Positions 41,701 to 51,121 are shown, counted from the first letter of the stretch. The stretch: DNA of 64,000 nt from Lichenibacterium minor (GCF_004137685.1 NZ_QYBB01000011.1:1-64000); one strand, 5' to 3'. The notes: generated by a model not told the origin, from the letters alone. Program-made: numbers and translations.

Positions 41701-41767
41701 ACCTACTGATGGAGGCCGTCATCCCCCGCCGCGACGAATCGTCGGGGCCTCCTGCCCGGACCATCCC

Positions 41768-42328
41768 ATGCGCCGAATCGCACTCGCCTTCTGCCTCGCC
41801 GGCGTCGCCGCGCTCGGCGGCTGCGCCAATCCGATCTACCGCACCGACGTCTTCAAGGCGCAGCTCACCGCCCCCTACACGCTGGCCAGCGGCGACCGCA
41901 TCCGCGTGATCGTCTTCGGCCAGGACGCGCTGTCGAACTCCTATGCGATCAACGGTTCGGGCATGATCTCCATGCCGCTCATAGGCGACGTGCCGGTCGG
42001 CGGGCTCACAACCGCCGACGCCCAGCGCGTCGTGGAAACCAAGCTCCGCGGCGGCTTCCTCCGCGACCCGCACATCGCCATCGAGGTCGAGGCCTACCGG
42101 CCCTTCTTCGTGCTGGGCGAGATCACCACCGCGGGCCAGTATCCCTTCATCAACGGCATGACGGTGCAGAAGGCCATCGCGGTCGCGGGCGGCTTCGGCC
42201 CACGCGCCGACCGCGGCTCCGCCGCCATCACCCGCATGGTCAACGGCGTCCAGGTGACGGCCCGCGTGCCCCTCGCCTACCCGGTCCGCCCCGGCGACAC
42301 CGTCAACATCGAGGAACGCTTCTTTTAA
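41768..42328 (+). CDS. Polysaccharide export lipoprotein (Wza/GumB-like)
   Basis: 186 aa. A signal peptide with lipobox ALGGC (Cys19) is followed by a Poly_export domain (YTLASGDRIRVIVFGQDALS to VEAYRPFFVLGEI) and one SLBB domain (GQYPFINGMTVQKAIAVAGG). It is much shorter than E. coli Wza and lacks the C-terminal helix that forms the outer-membrane pore, so it resembles the short alphaproteobacterial type. It begins the cluster for export of a surface polysaccharide. Confidence 0.92.
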   Translation: MRRIALAFCLAGVAALGGCANPIYRTDVFKAQLTAPYTLASGDRIRVIVFGQDALSNSYAINGSGMISMPLIGDVPVGGLTTADAQRVVETKLRGGFLRDPHIAIEVEAYRPFFVLGEITTAGQYPFINGMTVQKAIAVAGGFGPRADRGSAAITRMVNGVQVTARVPLAYPVRPGDTVNIEERFF

Positions 42329-42372
42329 CATTCGAGCGCCATGGTGGGCCGTCGCAGAAGCGGGGCTCGATC

Positions 42373-43575
42373 ATGGCGCACGGCACCGGACTGGATCACT
42401 CCCCGTTGAAGGTGATGCATGTCCTGCGCGCGCCGTTGGGGGGGCTCTACAGGCACGTCCTCGACCTCAGCCGCGAACAGTCCCGGCGCGGCCATGCGGT
42501 GGGCCTCATCGTCGATTCCACGACCGGCGGCGAGGCCGCGGACAGGACCCTGGCGGCGCTGGAGCCGAGCTTGGCGCTCGGCCTGTCGCGCGTCCCCATG
42601 CGGCGCGATCCCCACCCGGCCGACGCGATCGTCCTGGCCCACGTCGTGAAGCGTCTCGCCGCCACGAAGCCGGACGTGGTGCATGGGCACGGCTCCAAGG
42701 GCGGACTTTTCGCCCGCCTGCCCGGCTTCATCCCCGGGTCGGCCGGGGGCATCCGCGCCTACACGCCCCACGGCGGCAGCGTGAACCACCGGCCCGGCAC
42801 TGCGGTCCACCGCGCCTACATGGGCGTGGAACGGTTCCTCGGCCGCCGCACGGATGTCATGCTGTTCGAAAGCGCCTTCATCGGCGCCCGCTACCGCGCC
42901 CTGGTGGGGCCGCCGCGCCACCTGGCCCGTGTGGTCCACAACGGCATCGACGACCACGAGTTCGAGCCGGTCGCGCCCGCGGCCGACGCGGCCGATTTCG
43001 TCTACGTGGGCGAACTCAGGGCCGCCAAGGGCATCGACGTCCTCCTGGAGGCGCTCGACACCACGGGCCGGACTCTGGGACGGAACCTCAGCGCCGTGCT
43101 GGTGGGTTCCGGCCCGGACCGCGGGGTGCTGGAACGCCTCGCGGCCGAGCTCGGCCTGGGCGACCGCGTCGCCTTCCCGGGCCCCATGCCGGCGCGCCGC
43201 GCCTTCGCGCTCGGCCGCACGCTGGTGGTGCCGTCGCGCGCCGAGTCCCTGCCCTACGTGGTGCTCGAGGCCGCTGCCGCCCGCGTGCCGCTGATCTCGA
43301 CCGACGTCGGCGGCATCCCGGAAATCTTCGGGCGCTATCGGGATCGCCTCATCCCGCCCGACGACGTGGCGCGGCTCGGCGGCGCCATGGCGGCGGCCCT
43401 GGCGGCCTCGCCCGAACGCCGCGACCGCGATGCGGCCGACCTCGCCGCCGCGGTGCGCGACGGCTTCTCGATCTCGGCGATGGTCGACACCGTGCTGGCC
43501 GCCTACCGCGATGCGCTGTCGGCGCGGGACCGCCCCGCCGCATCCCGAGCCGCCGAAGTCATCCTTTCCCCCTGA
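42373..43575 (+). CDS. Glycosyltransferase family 4
   Basis: 400 aa GT-B fold. The N-terminal VMHVLRAPLGGLYRHVLDL is the acceptor-side Rossmann start; the C-terminal half holds the sugar-nucleotide region FVYVGELRAAKGIDVLLEAL and the EX7E-type VPSRAESLPYVVLEAAAA. It should add one sugar to the growing undecaprenyl-linked repeat. It lies between the exporter and the initiating transferase on one transcript. The transferred sugar is not predictable. Confidence 0.92.
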   Translation: MAHGTGLDHSPLKVMHVLRAPLGGLYRHVLDLSREQSRRGHAVGLIVDSTTGGEAADRTLAALEPSLALGLSRVPMRRDPHPADAIVLAHVVKRLAATKPDVVHGHGSKGGLFARLPGFIPGSAGGIRAYTPHGGSVNHRPGTAVHRAYMGVERFLGRRTDVMLFESAFIGARYRALVGPPRHLARVVHNGIDDHEFEPVAPAADAADFVYVGELRAAKGIDVLLEALDTTGRTLGRNLSAVLVGSGPDRGVLERLAAELGLGDRVAFPGPMPARRAFALGRTLVVPSRAESLPYVVLEAAAARVPLISTDVGGIPEIFGRYRDRLIPPDDVARLGGAMAAALAASPERRDRDAADLAAAVRDGFSISAMVDTVLAAYRDALSARDRPAASRAAEVILSP

Positions 43576-43592
43576 GCCGCAGGCTGGATCCC

Positions 43593-45158
43593 GTGAAACT
43601 CTCCAAGACGACCGCGGCCGCCTTCACGCCGGACGACTTCCGACAGATGGGCGCCGCCGCGGAGCCCCCCGGCTCCGCGCCCGAGAGCGGCGACCCGAGC
43701 CGCGCGCTGCTGTCCCTCGCCGAAACCATGGGGCACCTCGACGCGAGCCCGCATTACTCGCCCCTGGTGCTGGCGGGGTTGGTCCGCGCCGTCGAATTCG
43801 CCCTGCTCTGCGCCACCGGCGTGCTGGTCCACCTGGCCTACGTCGTGCCGCAGGTCGGCTACAGCTTCGCCTACGAGATTGCCGTCCCGTCGATGGCGGC
43901 CTTGACGATCCTCGCCTTCCAGGCGCTGCGCATCAACAATGTGGCGGCCTACCGCTCGCCCATCGGCCAGGGCTTCCGCCTCGCCGGCGGCTGGAGCCTG
44001 GTGGTGCTGGCGGCGCTCGCCGTGATCTTCTTTCTCAAGCTCGACGCGACGTTCTCGCGCGTGTGGATGATGGGCTGGTACGTGCTCGGCCTCGGCACCC
44101 TGCTGGTGGAGCGCGGGATCCTGTCGCTGGTCACCGCCCACATGACCCGCACGGGCAGGCTCGACCGCCGCACCGTCGTGGTCGGTGGCGGCCCGGCCGG
44201 GGCGGCCCTGCTCGAGGAGCTGTCGAAGCAGAAGGACACGGACCTGCGCATCATCGGCGTCTTCGACGACCGCACCGACGCGCGCTCCCCCGACGTGGTG
44301 GCGGGCTATCCCAAGCTCGGCCGCGTCGACGACCTCGTGGCGCTGGCCCGCCATACCCGCATCGACCTCATCATCTTCACCCTCCCCATCACGGCCGAGG
44401 GCCGGCTGCTCACCATGCTGCGCAAGCTGTGGGTGCTGCCCATCGACATCCGCCTGGCGGCCCACACCAACAAGCTGAAGTTCCGGCCGCGGTCCTACTC
44501 GTACATCGGCTCGGTCCCGGTGCTCGACGTGTTCGACAAGCCCATCGCGGACTGGGACGTCGTGATGAAGGTGATCTTCGACCGCGTGGTCGGCGCGACG
44601 GCGCTCCTCGTCCTGTCGCCGCTGCTGCTCGCGGTGGCGATCGCGGTGAAGCTCGACTCGAAGGGCCCCGTGTTCTTCCGGCAGAAGCGCTACGGCTTCA
44701 ACAACGAGCCCGTCGAGGTGTTCAAGTTCCGCTCGATGTACACCGACAAGCTGGACTTCACCGCCTCGAAGCAGGTGACCCGCGGCGACCCGCGCGTGAC
44801 GCGCGTCGGCCGTTTCATCCGCAAGACGTCGATGGACGAGCTGCCGCAGCTGTTCAACGTGGTGTTCAAGGGCAACCTGTCGCTGGTCGGCCCGCGCCCC
44901 CACGCGGTCCACGCCAAGGCGGCCGACCGCCAGTACGACGACGTGGTGGACGGCTATTTCGCGCGCCACCGCGTCAAGCCGGGCATCACCGGCTGGGCGC
45001 AGATCAACGGCTGGCGCGGCGAAACCGACACGCCGATCAAGATCCAGCGCCGCGTCGAACACGACCTCGCCTACATCGAGAACTGGTCGCTGTTCTTCGA
45101 CATGTACATCCTACTCATCACGCCCTTCGCGCTGCTGAAGACCGAGAATGCATACTGA
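43593..45158 (+). CDS. Undecaprenyl-phosphate glycosyl-1-phosphate transferase (WcaJ/PssY-like)
   Basis: 521 aa PHPT of the long type: an N-terminal cluster of membrane helices, a central NAD-like CoA-binding fold ([16 protein letters not shown]), then the catalytic bacterial sugar transferase domain with [26 protein letters not shown] and [14 protein letters not shown]. It starts repeat-unit synthesis by moving sugar-1-phosphate (usually glucose or galactose) onto undecaprenyl phosphate. The start is GTG at 43593, 17 bases after the glycosyltransferase. Confidence 0.93.
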   Translation: MKLSKTTAAAFTPDDFRQMGAAAEPPGSAPESGDPSRALLSLAETMGHLDASPHYSPLVLAGLVRAVEFALLCATGVLVHLAYVVPQVGYSFAYEIAVPSMAALTILAFQALRINNVAAYRSPIGQGFRLAGGWSLVVLAALAVIFFLKLDATFSRVWMMGWYVLGLGTLLVERGILSLVTAHMTRTGRLDRRTVVVGGGPAGAALLEELSKQKDTDLRIIGVFDDRTDARSPDVVAGYPKLGRVDDLVALARHTRIDLIIFTLPITAEGRLLTMLRKLWVLPIDIRLAAHTNKLKFRPRSYSYIGSVPVLDVFDKPIADWDVVMKVIFDRVVGATALLVLSPLLLAVAIAVKLDSKGPVFFRQKRYGFNNEPVEVFKFRSMYTDKLDFTASKQVTRGDPRVTRVGRFIRKTSMDELPQLFNVVFKGNLSLVGPRPHAVHAKAADRQYDDVVDGYFARHRVKPGITGWAQINGWRGETDTPIKIQRRVEHDLAYIENWSLFFDMYILLITPFALLKTENAY

Positions 45159-46416
45159 AGCGCTCCTCCCGTCCGCCGGCCCGGCCCCGCTCCGGCCGGG
45201 CCGCGCGCTCGGGCGCCGGGTCGATTACGGCCGGTTGGTCAACTGGAGCTTCGCGGCCTTCGTCTTCTGCGGCTCGGTCGCCATCGTCGAGCCGTCCCCC
45301 TACGATTTCGCCTCGATGCTGGCGATCCCCATCTGGTTCGTCGGCGGCTTCAAGGTGCACCGCACCTTCCTGCCCTTCTTCGCCCTCATCGTCCTCTACA
45401 ACCTCGGCGGCTTCATCGGGCTGATCCCCTACGTGGCGGAACACGACCCGACGCTGTTCATGCTGCAATCGCTCTACCTCGCCCTGACGACGCTGGTCTT
45501 CGCGCTGTTCTTCGCCGAGGACACCGCGCGCCGGGCGGAGATCGTCCTCCAATTCTACGCGGCCAGCACGGTCTTCGCGGCCCTCGCCGGCATCGTGGGC
45601 TATTTCGGCGTCGCGGGGCTCGGCGAAACGCTGTCGCGCTACGGCCGCGCGTCCGGCACCTTCAAGGATCCCAACGTCCTCGGCTCCTACCTCGTGATGG
45701 GCGCCGTGTACTACGTCCAGCTCATCGTGCTCGGCCGCACCCGTCACGTGCTGGCGACCGGCGCGGCCCTGCTGATCGTCGTGGCCGGCATCCTGCTGTC
45801 CTTCTCGCGCGGCTCCTGGGGCGCCTTCCTGGTCGCCACGCTGCTCAGCATCGGCATGGCCTTCCTGACCAGCGCCGAGCCGCGGATGCGGCGCCGCATC
45901 GTCACGGTGGCCCTGGCCGCCGCCGCGGTCGCCGCGCTGGCGGTGCTGGTGCTGCTCGCCCTGCCGAACACCCGCGATTTCTTTCTGCAGCGGGCCGCGC
46001 TCGAGCAGGACTACGACGAGGGCGTGACGGGGCGCTTCGGCAACCAGCTCCGGTCCATCCCGATCCTGCTGGGCCTGCCCAACGGCTTCGGCCCGCTGCG
46101 CTTCCGCCTGATCTTCGGCCTCGAGCCGCACAACTCCTACGTCAACGCCTTCGCGTCCTATGGCTGGCTCGGCGGCTTCGCCTTCGTGCTTCTCGTCGCA
46201 CTCACGGTCACGATCGGCTTCCGCGTGGCCTGGAAGCCTTCGCCCTACCGGCGCTCAGCGCAGGTCTTCTGGCCGTCCCTGCTCGTGTTCCTGCTCCAGG
46301 GATTCCAGATCGACATCGACCATTGGCGCCACGTGTTCCTGATGCTCGGCGCTGTCTGGGGCATCGAAACGGCGCGCGTCCGGTGGCTCGAGCGGGGCGG
46401 CGGCGTCACGCGGTGA
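45148..46416 (+). CDS. O-antigen ligase/polymerase family membrane protein
   Basis: 422 aa, about ten to twelve membrane helices. The Wzy_C/WaaL-type region appears around residues 165-260: GRASGTFKDPNVLGSYLVMG and LSFSRGSWGAFLVATLL, with the large periplasmic loop later (LEPHNSYVNAFASYGWLGG, the conserved H-NSY motif). It either polymerises the exopolysaccharide repeat (Wzy) or ligates it to lipid A core. It overlaps the previous gene by 11 bases and its 3' end overlaps the convergent glycosyltransferase by 11. Confidence 0.85.
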   Translation: MHTEALLPSAGPAPLRPGRALGRRVDYGRLVNWSFAAFVFCGSVAIVEPSPYDFASMLAIPIWFVGGFKVHRTFLPFFALIVLYNLGGFIGLIPYVAEHDPTLFMLQSLYLALTTLVFALFFAEDTARRAEIVLQFYAASTVFAALAGIVGYFGVAGLGETLSRYGRASGTFKDPNVLGSYLVMGAVYYVQLIVLGRTRHVLATGAALLIVVAGILLSFSRGSWGAFLVATLLSIGMAFLTSAEPRMRRRIVTVALAAAAVAALAVLVLLALPNTRDFFLQRAALEQDYDEGVTGRFGNQLRSIPILLGLPNGFGPLRFRLIFGLEPHNSYVNAFASYGWLGGFAFVLLVALTVTIGFRVAWKPSPYRRSAQVFWPSLLVFLLQGFQIDIDHWRHVFLMLGAVWGIETARVRWLERGGGVTR

Positions 46417-47662
46417 GGCGGAGTTCGGCCTCTATCGGAAGGAGGCCGCGATACAGCCCGACGATGGCGTCGACGTGCCGGTCGAGCGTCGCCGGCGCCC
46501 GCCAATAGGACGCGTAGGCGGCGCGCGACAGGGTGTCGACGTCCGCGACGGCGAACCGCCGGATGGCTTCAGCGAGGTTGGCGGCGTCGTTGCGCCGGAA
46601 CCAGAAGCCGTCGACCCCGTCCTCGATGCAGTCGCGGCCGGCGCAGCCGTCCGACACGATCACGGGCGTGCCCAGCGCCTTCGCTTCGAGCACCGTCAGG
46701 GGCTGTCCCTCGTACCAGATCGAGGGGAACACCAGCGCGCCGGCGTCCCGCAGGTAGCGCTGGACCTGCTCCGGGCCCTGCCACCCCACGGTGCGGACCT
46801 CCGGATAGCGCCGCTTCAGCTCGTCGAGCTGCGGCCCGTCCCCGACGAACAGGGCTTCCGTCCCCGCCTGGCGCGCCGCTTCGGCGAAGAGCAGCGGCCC
46901 CTTCTCGGGCGAGATCCGCCCCACGAAGGTGAGAGGCCCCCGTGCGCCGGCGGGTTTCGGCCCCAGCGGGGCGACGCCGATCGGGTTCGACACGAGGTGG
47001 ATCCGCGCGCCCGCGGGCAGGTGGTGCCCCACCGCATCGACCTGGAACCGCGAGATCGCCACGATGTCGGAAAACACCGCGGGCATCTTCGCCACGCGCT
47101 CCATGGCCACATGGCGGGCGGCCCGCCACAGCTTGCGGCTGTAGCTGCGCGAGTCGCAGTCCGTCGTCACGCAGGCCGCCGACATCGGCTTCAGCGCGCA
47201 GGGCTGCTCCGTCCGGTAGTTGAAGAAGCCGCCGTTGGGGCAGAGCAACGAATATTCGTGCAGCGTGTAGACCGCCGGCAGGCCCGAATCGGCGATCGGC
47301 GGCGCGATGGCGGGCGACAGGGCCTTGGCCCAGCCGTGGACGTGGACGACGCTTCGGCCCCGGGGCACTGTGGCCAGCAGCGCGCGCAGGGCGTCGGCGG
47401 CCACGCCGTTCCACAGGCCCTGGACGGCCGCGGCGGCGAGCGAGCGGTTGTTGAGGAGGTCCGCCTGCCCGAGGCACACGGTCCTCACCCCGGCGGCCTC
47501 GAGCTCGGGCGCCACGGGCCCGGCCGCGGCGAAGACGATGGGGTCGTGCCCGGCGCGCTTCAGCCCGATGGCGCTGTCGAAGGCGACGCGCGCCTGTCCG
47601 CCCGTGACCGACGCGTGATCCAGGACCAGAACGACCGTGAGGGGGACGGGACTCGGCGCCAT
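46406..47662 (-). CDS. Glycosyltransferase family 4
   Basis: 418 aa GT-B enzyme. N-terminal VVLVLDHASVTGGQARVAFD; C-terminal PLTFVGRISPEKGPLLFAEA and FPSIWYEGQPLTVLEAKALG, the donor-binding EX7E region. A Cys-bearing insert (CALKPMSAACVTTDCDS) is typical of a subset that may bind a metal. The ATG at 47662 is preferred to an upstream GTG at 47710 because family similarity starts there. It probably completes the exopolysaccharide repeat but is transcribed toward the cluster, so it is under separate control. Confidence 0.88.
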   Translation of the reverse strand: MAPSPVPLTVVLVLDHASVTGGQARVAFDSAIGLKRAGHDPIVFAAAGPVAPELEAAGVRTVCLGQADLLNNRSLAAAAVQGLWNGVAADALRALLATVPRGRSVVHVHGWAKALSPAIAPPIADSGLPAVYTLHEYSLLCPNGGFFNYRTEQPCALKPMSAACVTTDCDSRSYSRKLWRAARHVAMERVAKMPAVFSDIVAISRFQVDAVGHHLPAGARIHLVSNPIGVAPLGPKPAGARGPLTFVGRISPEKGPLLFAEAARQAGTEALFVGDGPQLDELKRRYPEVRTVGWQGPEQVQRYLRDAGALVFPSIWYEGQPLTVLEAKALGTPVIVSDGCAGRDCIEDGVDGFWFRRNDAANLAEAIRRFAVADVDTLSRAAYASYWRAPATLDRHVDAIVGLYRGLLPIEAELRLTA

Positions 47663-47884
47663 GGCGATGGGACTCACGAGCGGGTCCGGGCGAGCCGGCG
47701 ACGAACCCACGCACTATCGACCCGCGGCGCGTCGACGGCGAGCGCCGCGTCGCGACGTGGTGAACGGTTGGGCGGCCGGCCGGCCTGCGCGCGAAAGAAT
47801 GCGACGGCCTGAAACTCCCGACGGATCGCCCCGTAACTCCGCGGTCCCCATTCGAGGGGTCCAGCATTGATTTCGGAGAACACC

Positions 47885-48448
47885 ATGTCGATCCAGTCCG
47901 GGAAGCGGAACGCCCTCGTCGGTCTCGCCGTCGCCCTTTCGCTGTCGGCCGCGCCGGCCTTCGCCAACCCCAAGGTCGGCGGCGCCGCCATGTACGCCGA
48001 CAAGCCCATCGCGGTGAACGCCAGCCACGCCAAGAACCTGACGACGCTGGTCGCCGCCGCCAAGGCCGCCGGCCTCGTCGACACGCTGGCCGGCCCGGGC
48101 CCGTTCACGGTCTTCGCGCCCACCAACACGGCCTTCGGCGCCCTGCCCAAGGGGACAGTGGCCACGCTGCTGAAGCCCGAGAACGTCGACAAGCTGAAGG
48201 GGATCCTGCTCGGCCACGTGGTGCCCGGCGACCTCGCCCCGGCCGATCTCGACAACCAGATCAAGGACGGCGGCGGCAAGGCCGTGCTGAAGACCGCGGG
48301 CGGCGACTCGCTGACCGTCATGAAGCATGGCAAGAGCTTCAGCGTGATGGACGGCGCCGGCGGCACCGCTGACGTGACGATTTCGGACGTCAAGCAGTCC
48401 AACGGCGTGGTCTACGTCATCAACAAGGTTCTCCTGCCCGCCAGCTGA
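47885..48448 (+). CDS. Secreted fasciclin (FAS1) domain protein
   Basis: 187 aa. A signal peptide (to about residue 28, ending AFA) is followed by one FAS1 domain: TTLVAAAKAAGLVDTLAGPG and FTVFAPTNTAFGALP (the H1-type box) up to VYVINKVLLP (H2). FAS1 proteins mediate adhesion in the envelope. The ATG at 47885 is supported by GGAG upstream; an ATG at 47867 would add six residues. It is 11 bases before the DUF423 gene and close to a sigma/anti-sigma pair. Confidence 0.93.
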   Translation: MSIQSGKRNALVGLAVALSLSAAPAFANPKVGGAAMYADKPIAVNASHAKNLTTLVAAAKAAGLVDTLAGPGPFTVFAPTNTAFGALPKGTVATLLKPENVDKLKGILLGHVVPGDLAPADLDNQIKDGGGKAVLKTAGGDSLTVMKHGKSFSVMDGAGGTADVTISDVKQSNGVVYVINKVLLPAS

Positions 48449-48459
48449 ACGGACGCGCC

Positions 48460-48894
48460 ATGCTCGATCGCCCCATCGCATCCCAAGACGCCCCGAGCGG
48501 GCCGGCCCGGCGGCTCCTGCCGGGCGTGATTCTGGCCTTCGTCGGGATCGCGGGTCTCTTGGGCGCGTCGGGCGTGGCCGTGGGGGCGGCCGGCGCCCAC
48601 AGGGGCGGCGGCGATCTCGCCCGCACGTCCTCCGAATTCCTGCTGGTCCATGCGGCAGCCATCGTCGCCGGGGCCTGTGTGGCCCCGGCGCTCGGCCGCA
48701 TCTCCGTCCTGGTGGTGACCGCCTTGGGCCTGCTGGCCGTCGGGGCCGCCCTGTTCGGCGGCGAACTGGCCGTCGCGGCGCTGTTCGATTGGCGGCCCGT
48801 GCCGCTGGCGGCGCCGACGGGCGGCCTGTGCCTGATCGCGGGCTGGCTCTGCCTGTCGGCCTGCGCCGTCGTGGCGGGGACGCGGCGCCGGTGA
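48460..48894 (+). CDS. DUF423-like inner-membrane protein
   Basis: 144 aa with four predicted membrane helices. GVAVGAAGAH near residue 40, a VHAAAIV helix and the C-terminal LAAPTGGLCLIAGWLCL (GGxxLxxGW) fit the DUF423/YgdD family, whose function is unknown. It starts 11 bases after the fasciclin stop, so it is probably co-transcribed with it, and precedes the sigma gene. Confidence 0.7.
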   Translation: MLDRPIASQDAPSGPARRLLPGVILAFVGIAGLLGASGVAVGAAGAHRGGGDLARTSSEFLLVHAAAIVAGACVAPALGRISVLVVTALGLLAVGAALFGGELAVAALFDWRPVPLAAPTGGLCLIAGWLCLSACAVVAGTRRR

Positions 48895-49062
48895 CCGGCG
48901 GCGCGGCGTGTCTTCCAGGCCATGGGTCTCATGTCATTTGACACCATCCCGTGGTCGAGCGACGCGTTCGCCTTGGCACGGCGGGACGCTATCGCTAGCG
49001 TGACGCCCATCTCGACGGCGGTCCGGCCCATCCTGGGCGGCAGAGGCCAGGATGGGCGTCCG

Positions 49063-49611
49063 ATGCTGGAACACAGGCGTGACCTGGTCGACCTGTTGGA
49101 TCGGGTGGCGGCGCGCGACCGAGATGCGTTCGAGGATCTGTACCGGGCGACCAGCGCCAAGCTTTACGGCGTCGTGGTCGGCATCCTGGTGCGGCGCAGC
49201 CTCGCCGACGAGGCGCTCCAGGACGTCTATGCCCGGATCTGGGAGCGCGCGGGGGATTTCGACCCGTCCAAGGGATCGCCGATCGCCTGGATGGCCGCCA
49301 TCGCCCGCAACCGGGCGCTCGACGATCTCCGCCGCGCCAAGGCGGCACCCGTCAGCGCCCTGCCCGACGGGTTCGACGTGGCTTCGGACGCCGGAAGCGC
49401 GCTCGACGCCATGGAAACCAACGATCGCCTCCGGGCGCTGATCGCCTGCCTCGACCAGCTCGACGGCGAGAAGCGCGAAGCGGTCCTCCTCGCCTACTAC
49501 CGCGGCTGCAGCCGGGAAATGTTGTCGTCGCGTTTCGGCCGCCCCGTGCCGACAATCAAGACCTGGCTCCACCGCAGCCTGCTCCAATTGAGACTCTGTT
49601 TGCGCCGATGA
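49063..49611 (+). CDS. ECF sigma factor, SigK-like
   Basis: 182 aa. Sigma region 2 (DAFEDLYRATSAKLYGVVVG, ADEALQDVYARIWERAGDFD, SPIAWMAAIARNRALDDLR) and region 4 (LDGEKREAVLLAYYRGCSRE, then VPTIKTWLHRSLLQLRLCL). It belongs to the group partnered by RskA-type anti-sigma factors. The ATG at 49063 fits the family start (LEHRRDLVDLLDRVAARD); the frame is open to an ATG at 48922, but those residues look unlike a sigma factor and the stretch is better read as promoter. Its stop overlaps the RskA gene (ATGA). Confidence 0.93.
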   Translation: MLEHRRDLVDLLDRVAARDRDAFEDLYRATSAKLYGVVVGILVRRSLADEALQDVYARIWERAGDFDPSKGSPIAWMAAIARNRALDDLRRAKAAPVSALPDGFDVASDAGSALDAMETNDRLRALIACLDQLDGEKREAVLLAYYRGCSREMLSSRFGRPVPTIKTWLHRSLLQLRLCLRR

Positions 49612-50330
49612 GTGACCCCGACGACAGGGACATGCTGGCCGCCGAATACGTCCTCGGGACGTTGGATGCGGCGGAGCGCGCGAGCGTGGCCGCGCGGCTG
49701 GGCGCCGATCCCGAACTCGCGGGCGCGGTCAGCGCCTGGGAAGACCGGCTGTCTCCCTTGATCGACGGCGTGCCCGAGGTGACGCCGCCCGCCGAAGCCT
49801 ACGCGGGCATCGCGGCCCGGCTGTTCGGCGACGCGCACCGCGATCTCGCCCGCAGTCCGGCCGGCGCCGTGCTGGCGCTGCGCCGGCGCGTCCGGGTCTG
49901 GCAGTCGGCGACGGGTGGCTTGGCCCTGCTGGCCGCCTCCCTTCTGGGCTGGATCGCCCTGCGCGACGGCGCGGTCGCGCCGGACGCGCAAAGGTTCACG
50001 GCCGTGTTGCAGCGGGACGCGGGCGCGCCCGTGATGGTCGTGGACGTCGACCTTTCGGCGCGTCGGCTGACCGTCCGCCCGCTGGTCGCCGCGGCGCCGG
50101 CGGGCCACGCCTATGAGCTGTGGATCATCGATCCCGCCCTCGGCGCGCCGCGCTCGCTGGGCCTCGTGCCGGCCGGCGGGGGATCCAGCGATACGTTGCG
50201 GCCGTTGGACGCCGGGGTGATCACCGAGGCCACGTTCGCCGTGACGGTGGAAGCCGCCGGCGGGTCCCCGACGGGCCAGCCGACCACCGCGCCCGTGCTC
50301 ACCGGCAAGCTCTCGCCGTTCCCGTCCTGA
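49608..50330 (+). CDS. Anti-sigma factor of the RskA type
   Basis: 240 aa. N-terminal cytoplasmic sigma-binding helices (MLAAEYVLGTLDAAERASVA, no zinc motif), one membrane helix (about 101-120), and a periplasmic RskA domain (GHAYELWIID, then TFAVTVEAAGGSPTGQPTT). In Mycobacterium RskA holds SigK at the membrane until it is cut. Overlap of four bases with the sigma gene gives coupled translation and stoichiometry. Confidence 0.93.
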   Translation: MSDPDDRDMLAAEYVLGTLDAAERASVAARLGADPELAGAVSAWEDRLSPLIDGVPEVTPPAEAYAGIAARLFGDAHRDLARSPAGAVLALRRRVRVWQSATGGLALLAASLLGWIALRDGAVAPDAQRFTAVLQRDAGAPVMVVDVDLSARRLTVRPLVAAAPAGHAYELWIIDPALGAPRSLGLVPAGGGSSDTLRPLDAGVITEATFAVTVEAAGGSPTGQPTTAPVLTGKLSPFPS

Positions 50331-50503
50331 CGGGTTGATTTCACGTCGGAACCATCCAATATCCGCGGCGGTGCAGGCAATCCCTGCCCAGGCTCGATCG
50401 CTCGCGTTCCGGGCCTCGGCGGCGGAGCCCGGGACGGGTCTCGGTGCCTTCGTCAGTGCCCGGGGGCGGTGCCCGCGGTCCAGCGTCATCAGGGAAGATC
50501 GTC

Positions 50504-51121
50504 ATGAGCACGCCTACCGGTGGGGACCAGCGCGGCGAAGCCGTGCCGTTGTCCGGCGAAGCGGCGGCCAAGCGGCTGAAGGAGGAGATGCTCGGCACGA
50601 TCCCGAGCCTGCGCGCCTTCGCTTTCTCGCTCTGCGGCAACGGCGACCGCGCCGACGACCTCGTGCAGGAAACCCTGATGAAGGCCTGGATCAACCAGAA
50701 TTCCTTCACCCACGGCACCAGCATGTCGGCCTGGCTCTTCACGATTCTGCGCAACGTATTCTACTCGGAATACCGGAAGCGCCGGCGCGAGGTCGAGGAT
50801 GCCGAGGGCACGATGGCGGCCCGGCTGGTGTCCGTCCCCGAGCAGAACGGCCACATGGACCTGCAGGACCTTCGCAGCGCCTTGGCCAAACTGCCGCCGG
50901 AGCAGCGGGAAGCCCTCATCCTCGTCGGGGGGTCGGGTTTCGCCTACGAGGAGGCGGCCCAGATCTGCGGCTGTGCCCTCGGCACGCTGAAGAGCCGCGT
51001 GAACCGCGCCCGCACCGCCATCGCCAACCTGATGGCGATCGAGAAGACGGGCGACGTCGGCCGGCCGGAATGGCACGCCATGGGCGACCTCGGCAGCATC
51101 ATGATGTGGGAGCGCAACTGA
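50504..51121 (+). CDS. ECF sigma factor, EcfG-like (general stress response family)
   Basis: 205 aa. Region 2 (SLRAFAFSLCGNGDRADDLV, QETLMKAWINQNSF, SAWLFTILRNVFYSEYRK) and region 4 (LPPEQREALILVGGSGFAYE, EAAQICGCALGTLKSRVNRA) closely match EcfG/RpoE2 of alphaproteobacteria. The usual partners NepR and PhyR are not next to it, so it may be a second copy (EcfG paralogue) or be regulated from elsewhere. An N-terminal extension of about 20 residues and a C-terminal GSIMMWERN tail are unusual. The ATG at 50504 is used. Confidence 0.88.
   Translation: MSTPTGGDQRGEAVPLSGEAAAKRLKEEMLGTIPSLRAFAFSLCGNGDRADDLVQETLMKAWINQNSFTHGTSMSAWLFTILRNVFYSEYRKRRREVEDAEGTMAARLVSVPEQNGHMDLQDLRSALAKLPPEQREALILVGGSGFAYEEAAQICGCALGTLKSRVNRARTAIANLMAIEKTGDVGRPEWHAMGDLGSIMMWERN

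Noticed and set aside
48938..48966. TTGACA with an ACCATCC element before the SigK-like gene; ACCATCC also before the EcfG-like gene (about 50352)
   Set aside because: No matching -10 was found at the expected spacing, and the element is absent upstream of the fasciclin gene, so an autoregulatory sigma site is not supported.
48922..49062. Longer N-terminus for the SigK-like sigma factor (ATG at 48922)
   Set aside because: The extra 47 residues do not resemble a sigma factor, and region 2 begins normally after the ATG at 49063.
50349..50375. GGAAC element upstream of the EcfG-like gene as a general-stress-response promoter
   Set aside because: No GTT is found 16-17 bases downstream, as the alphaproteobacterial EcfG consensus requires.
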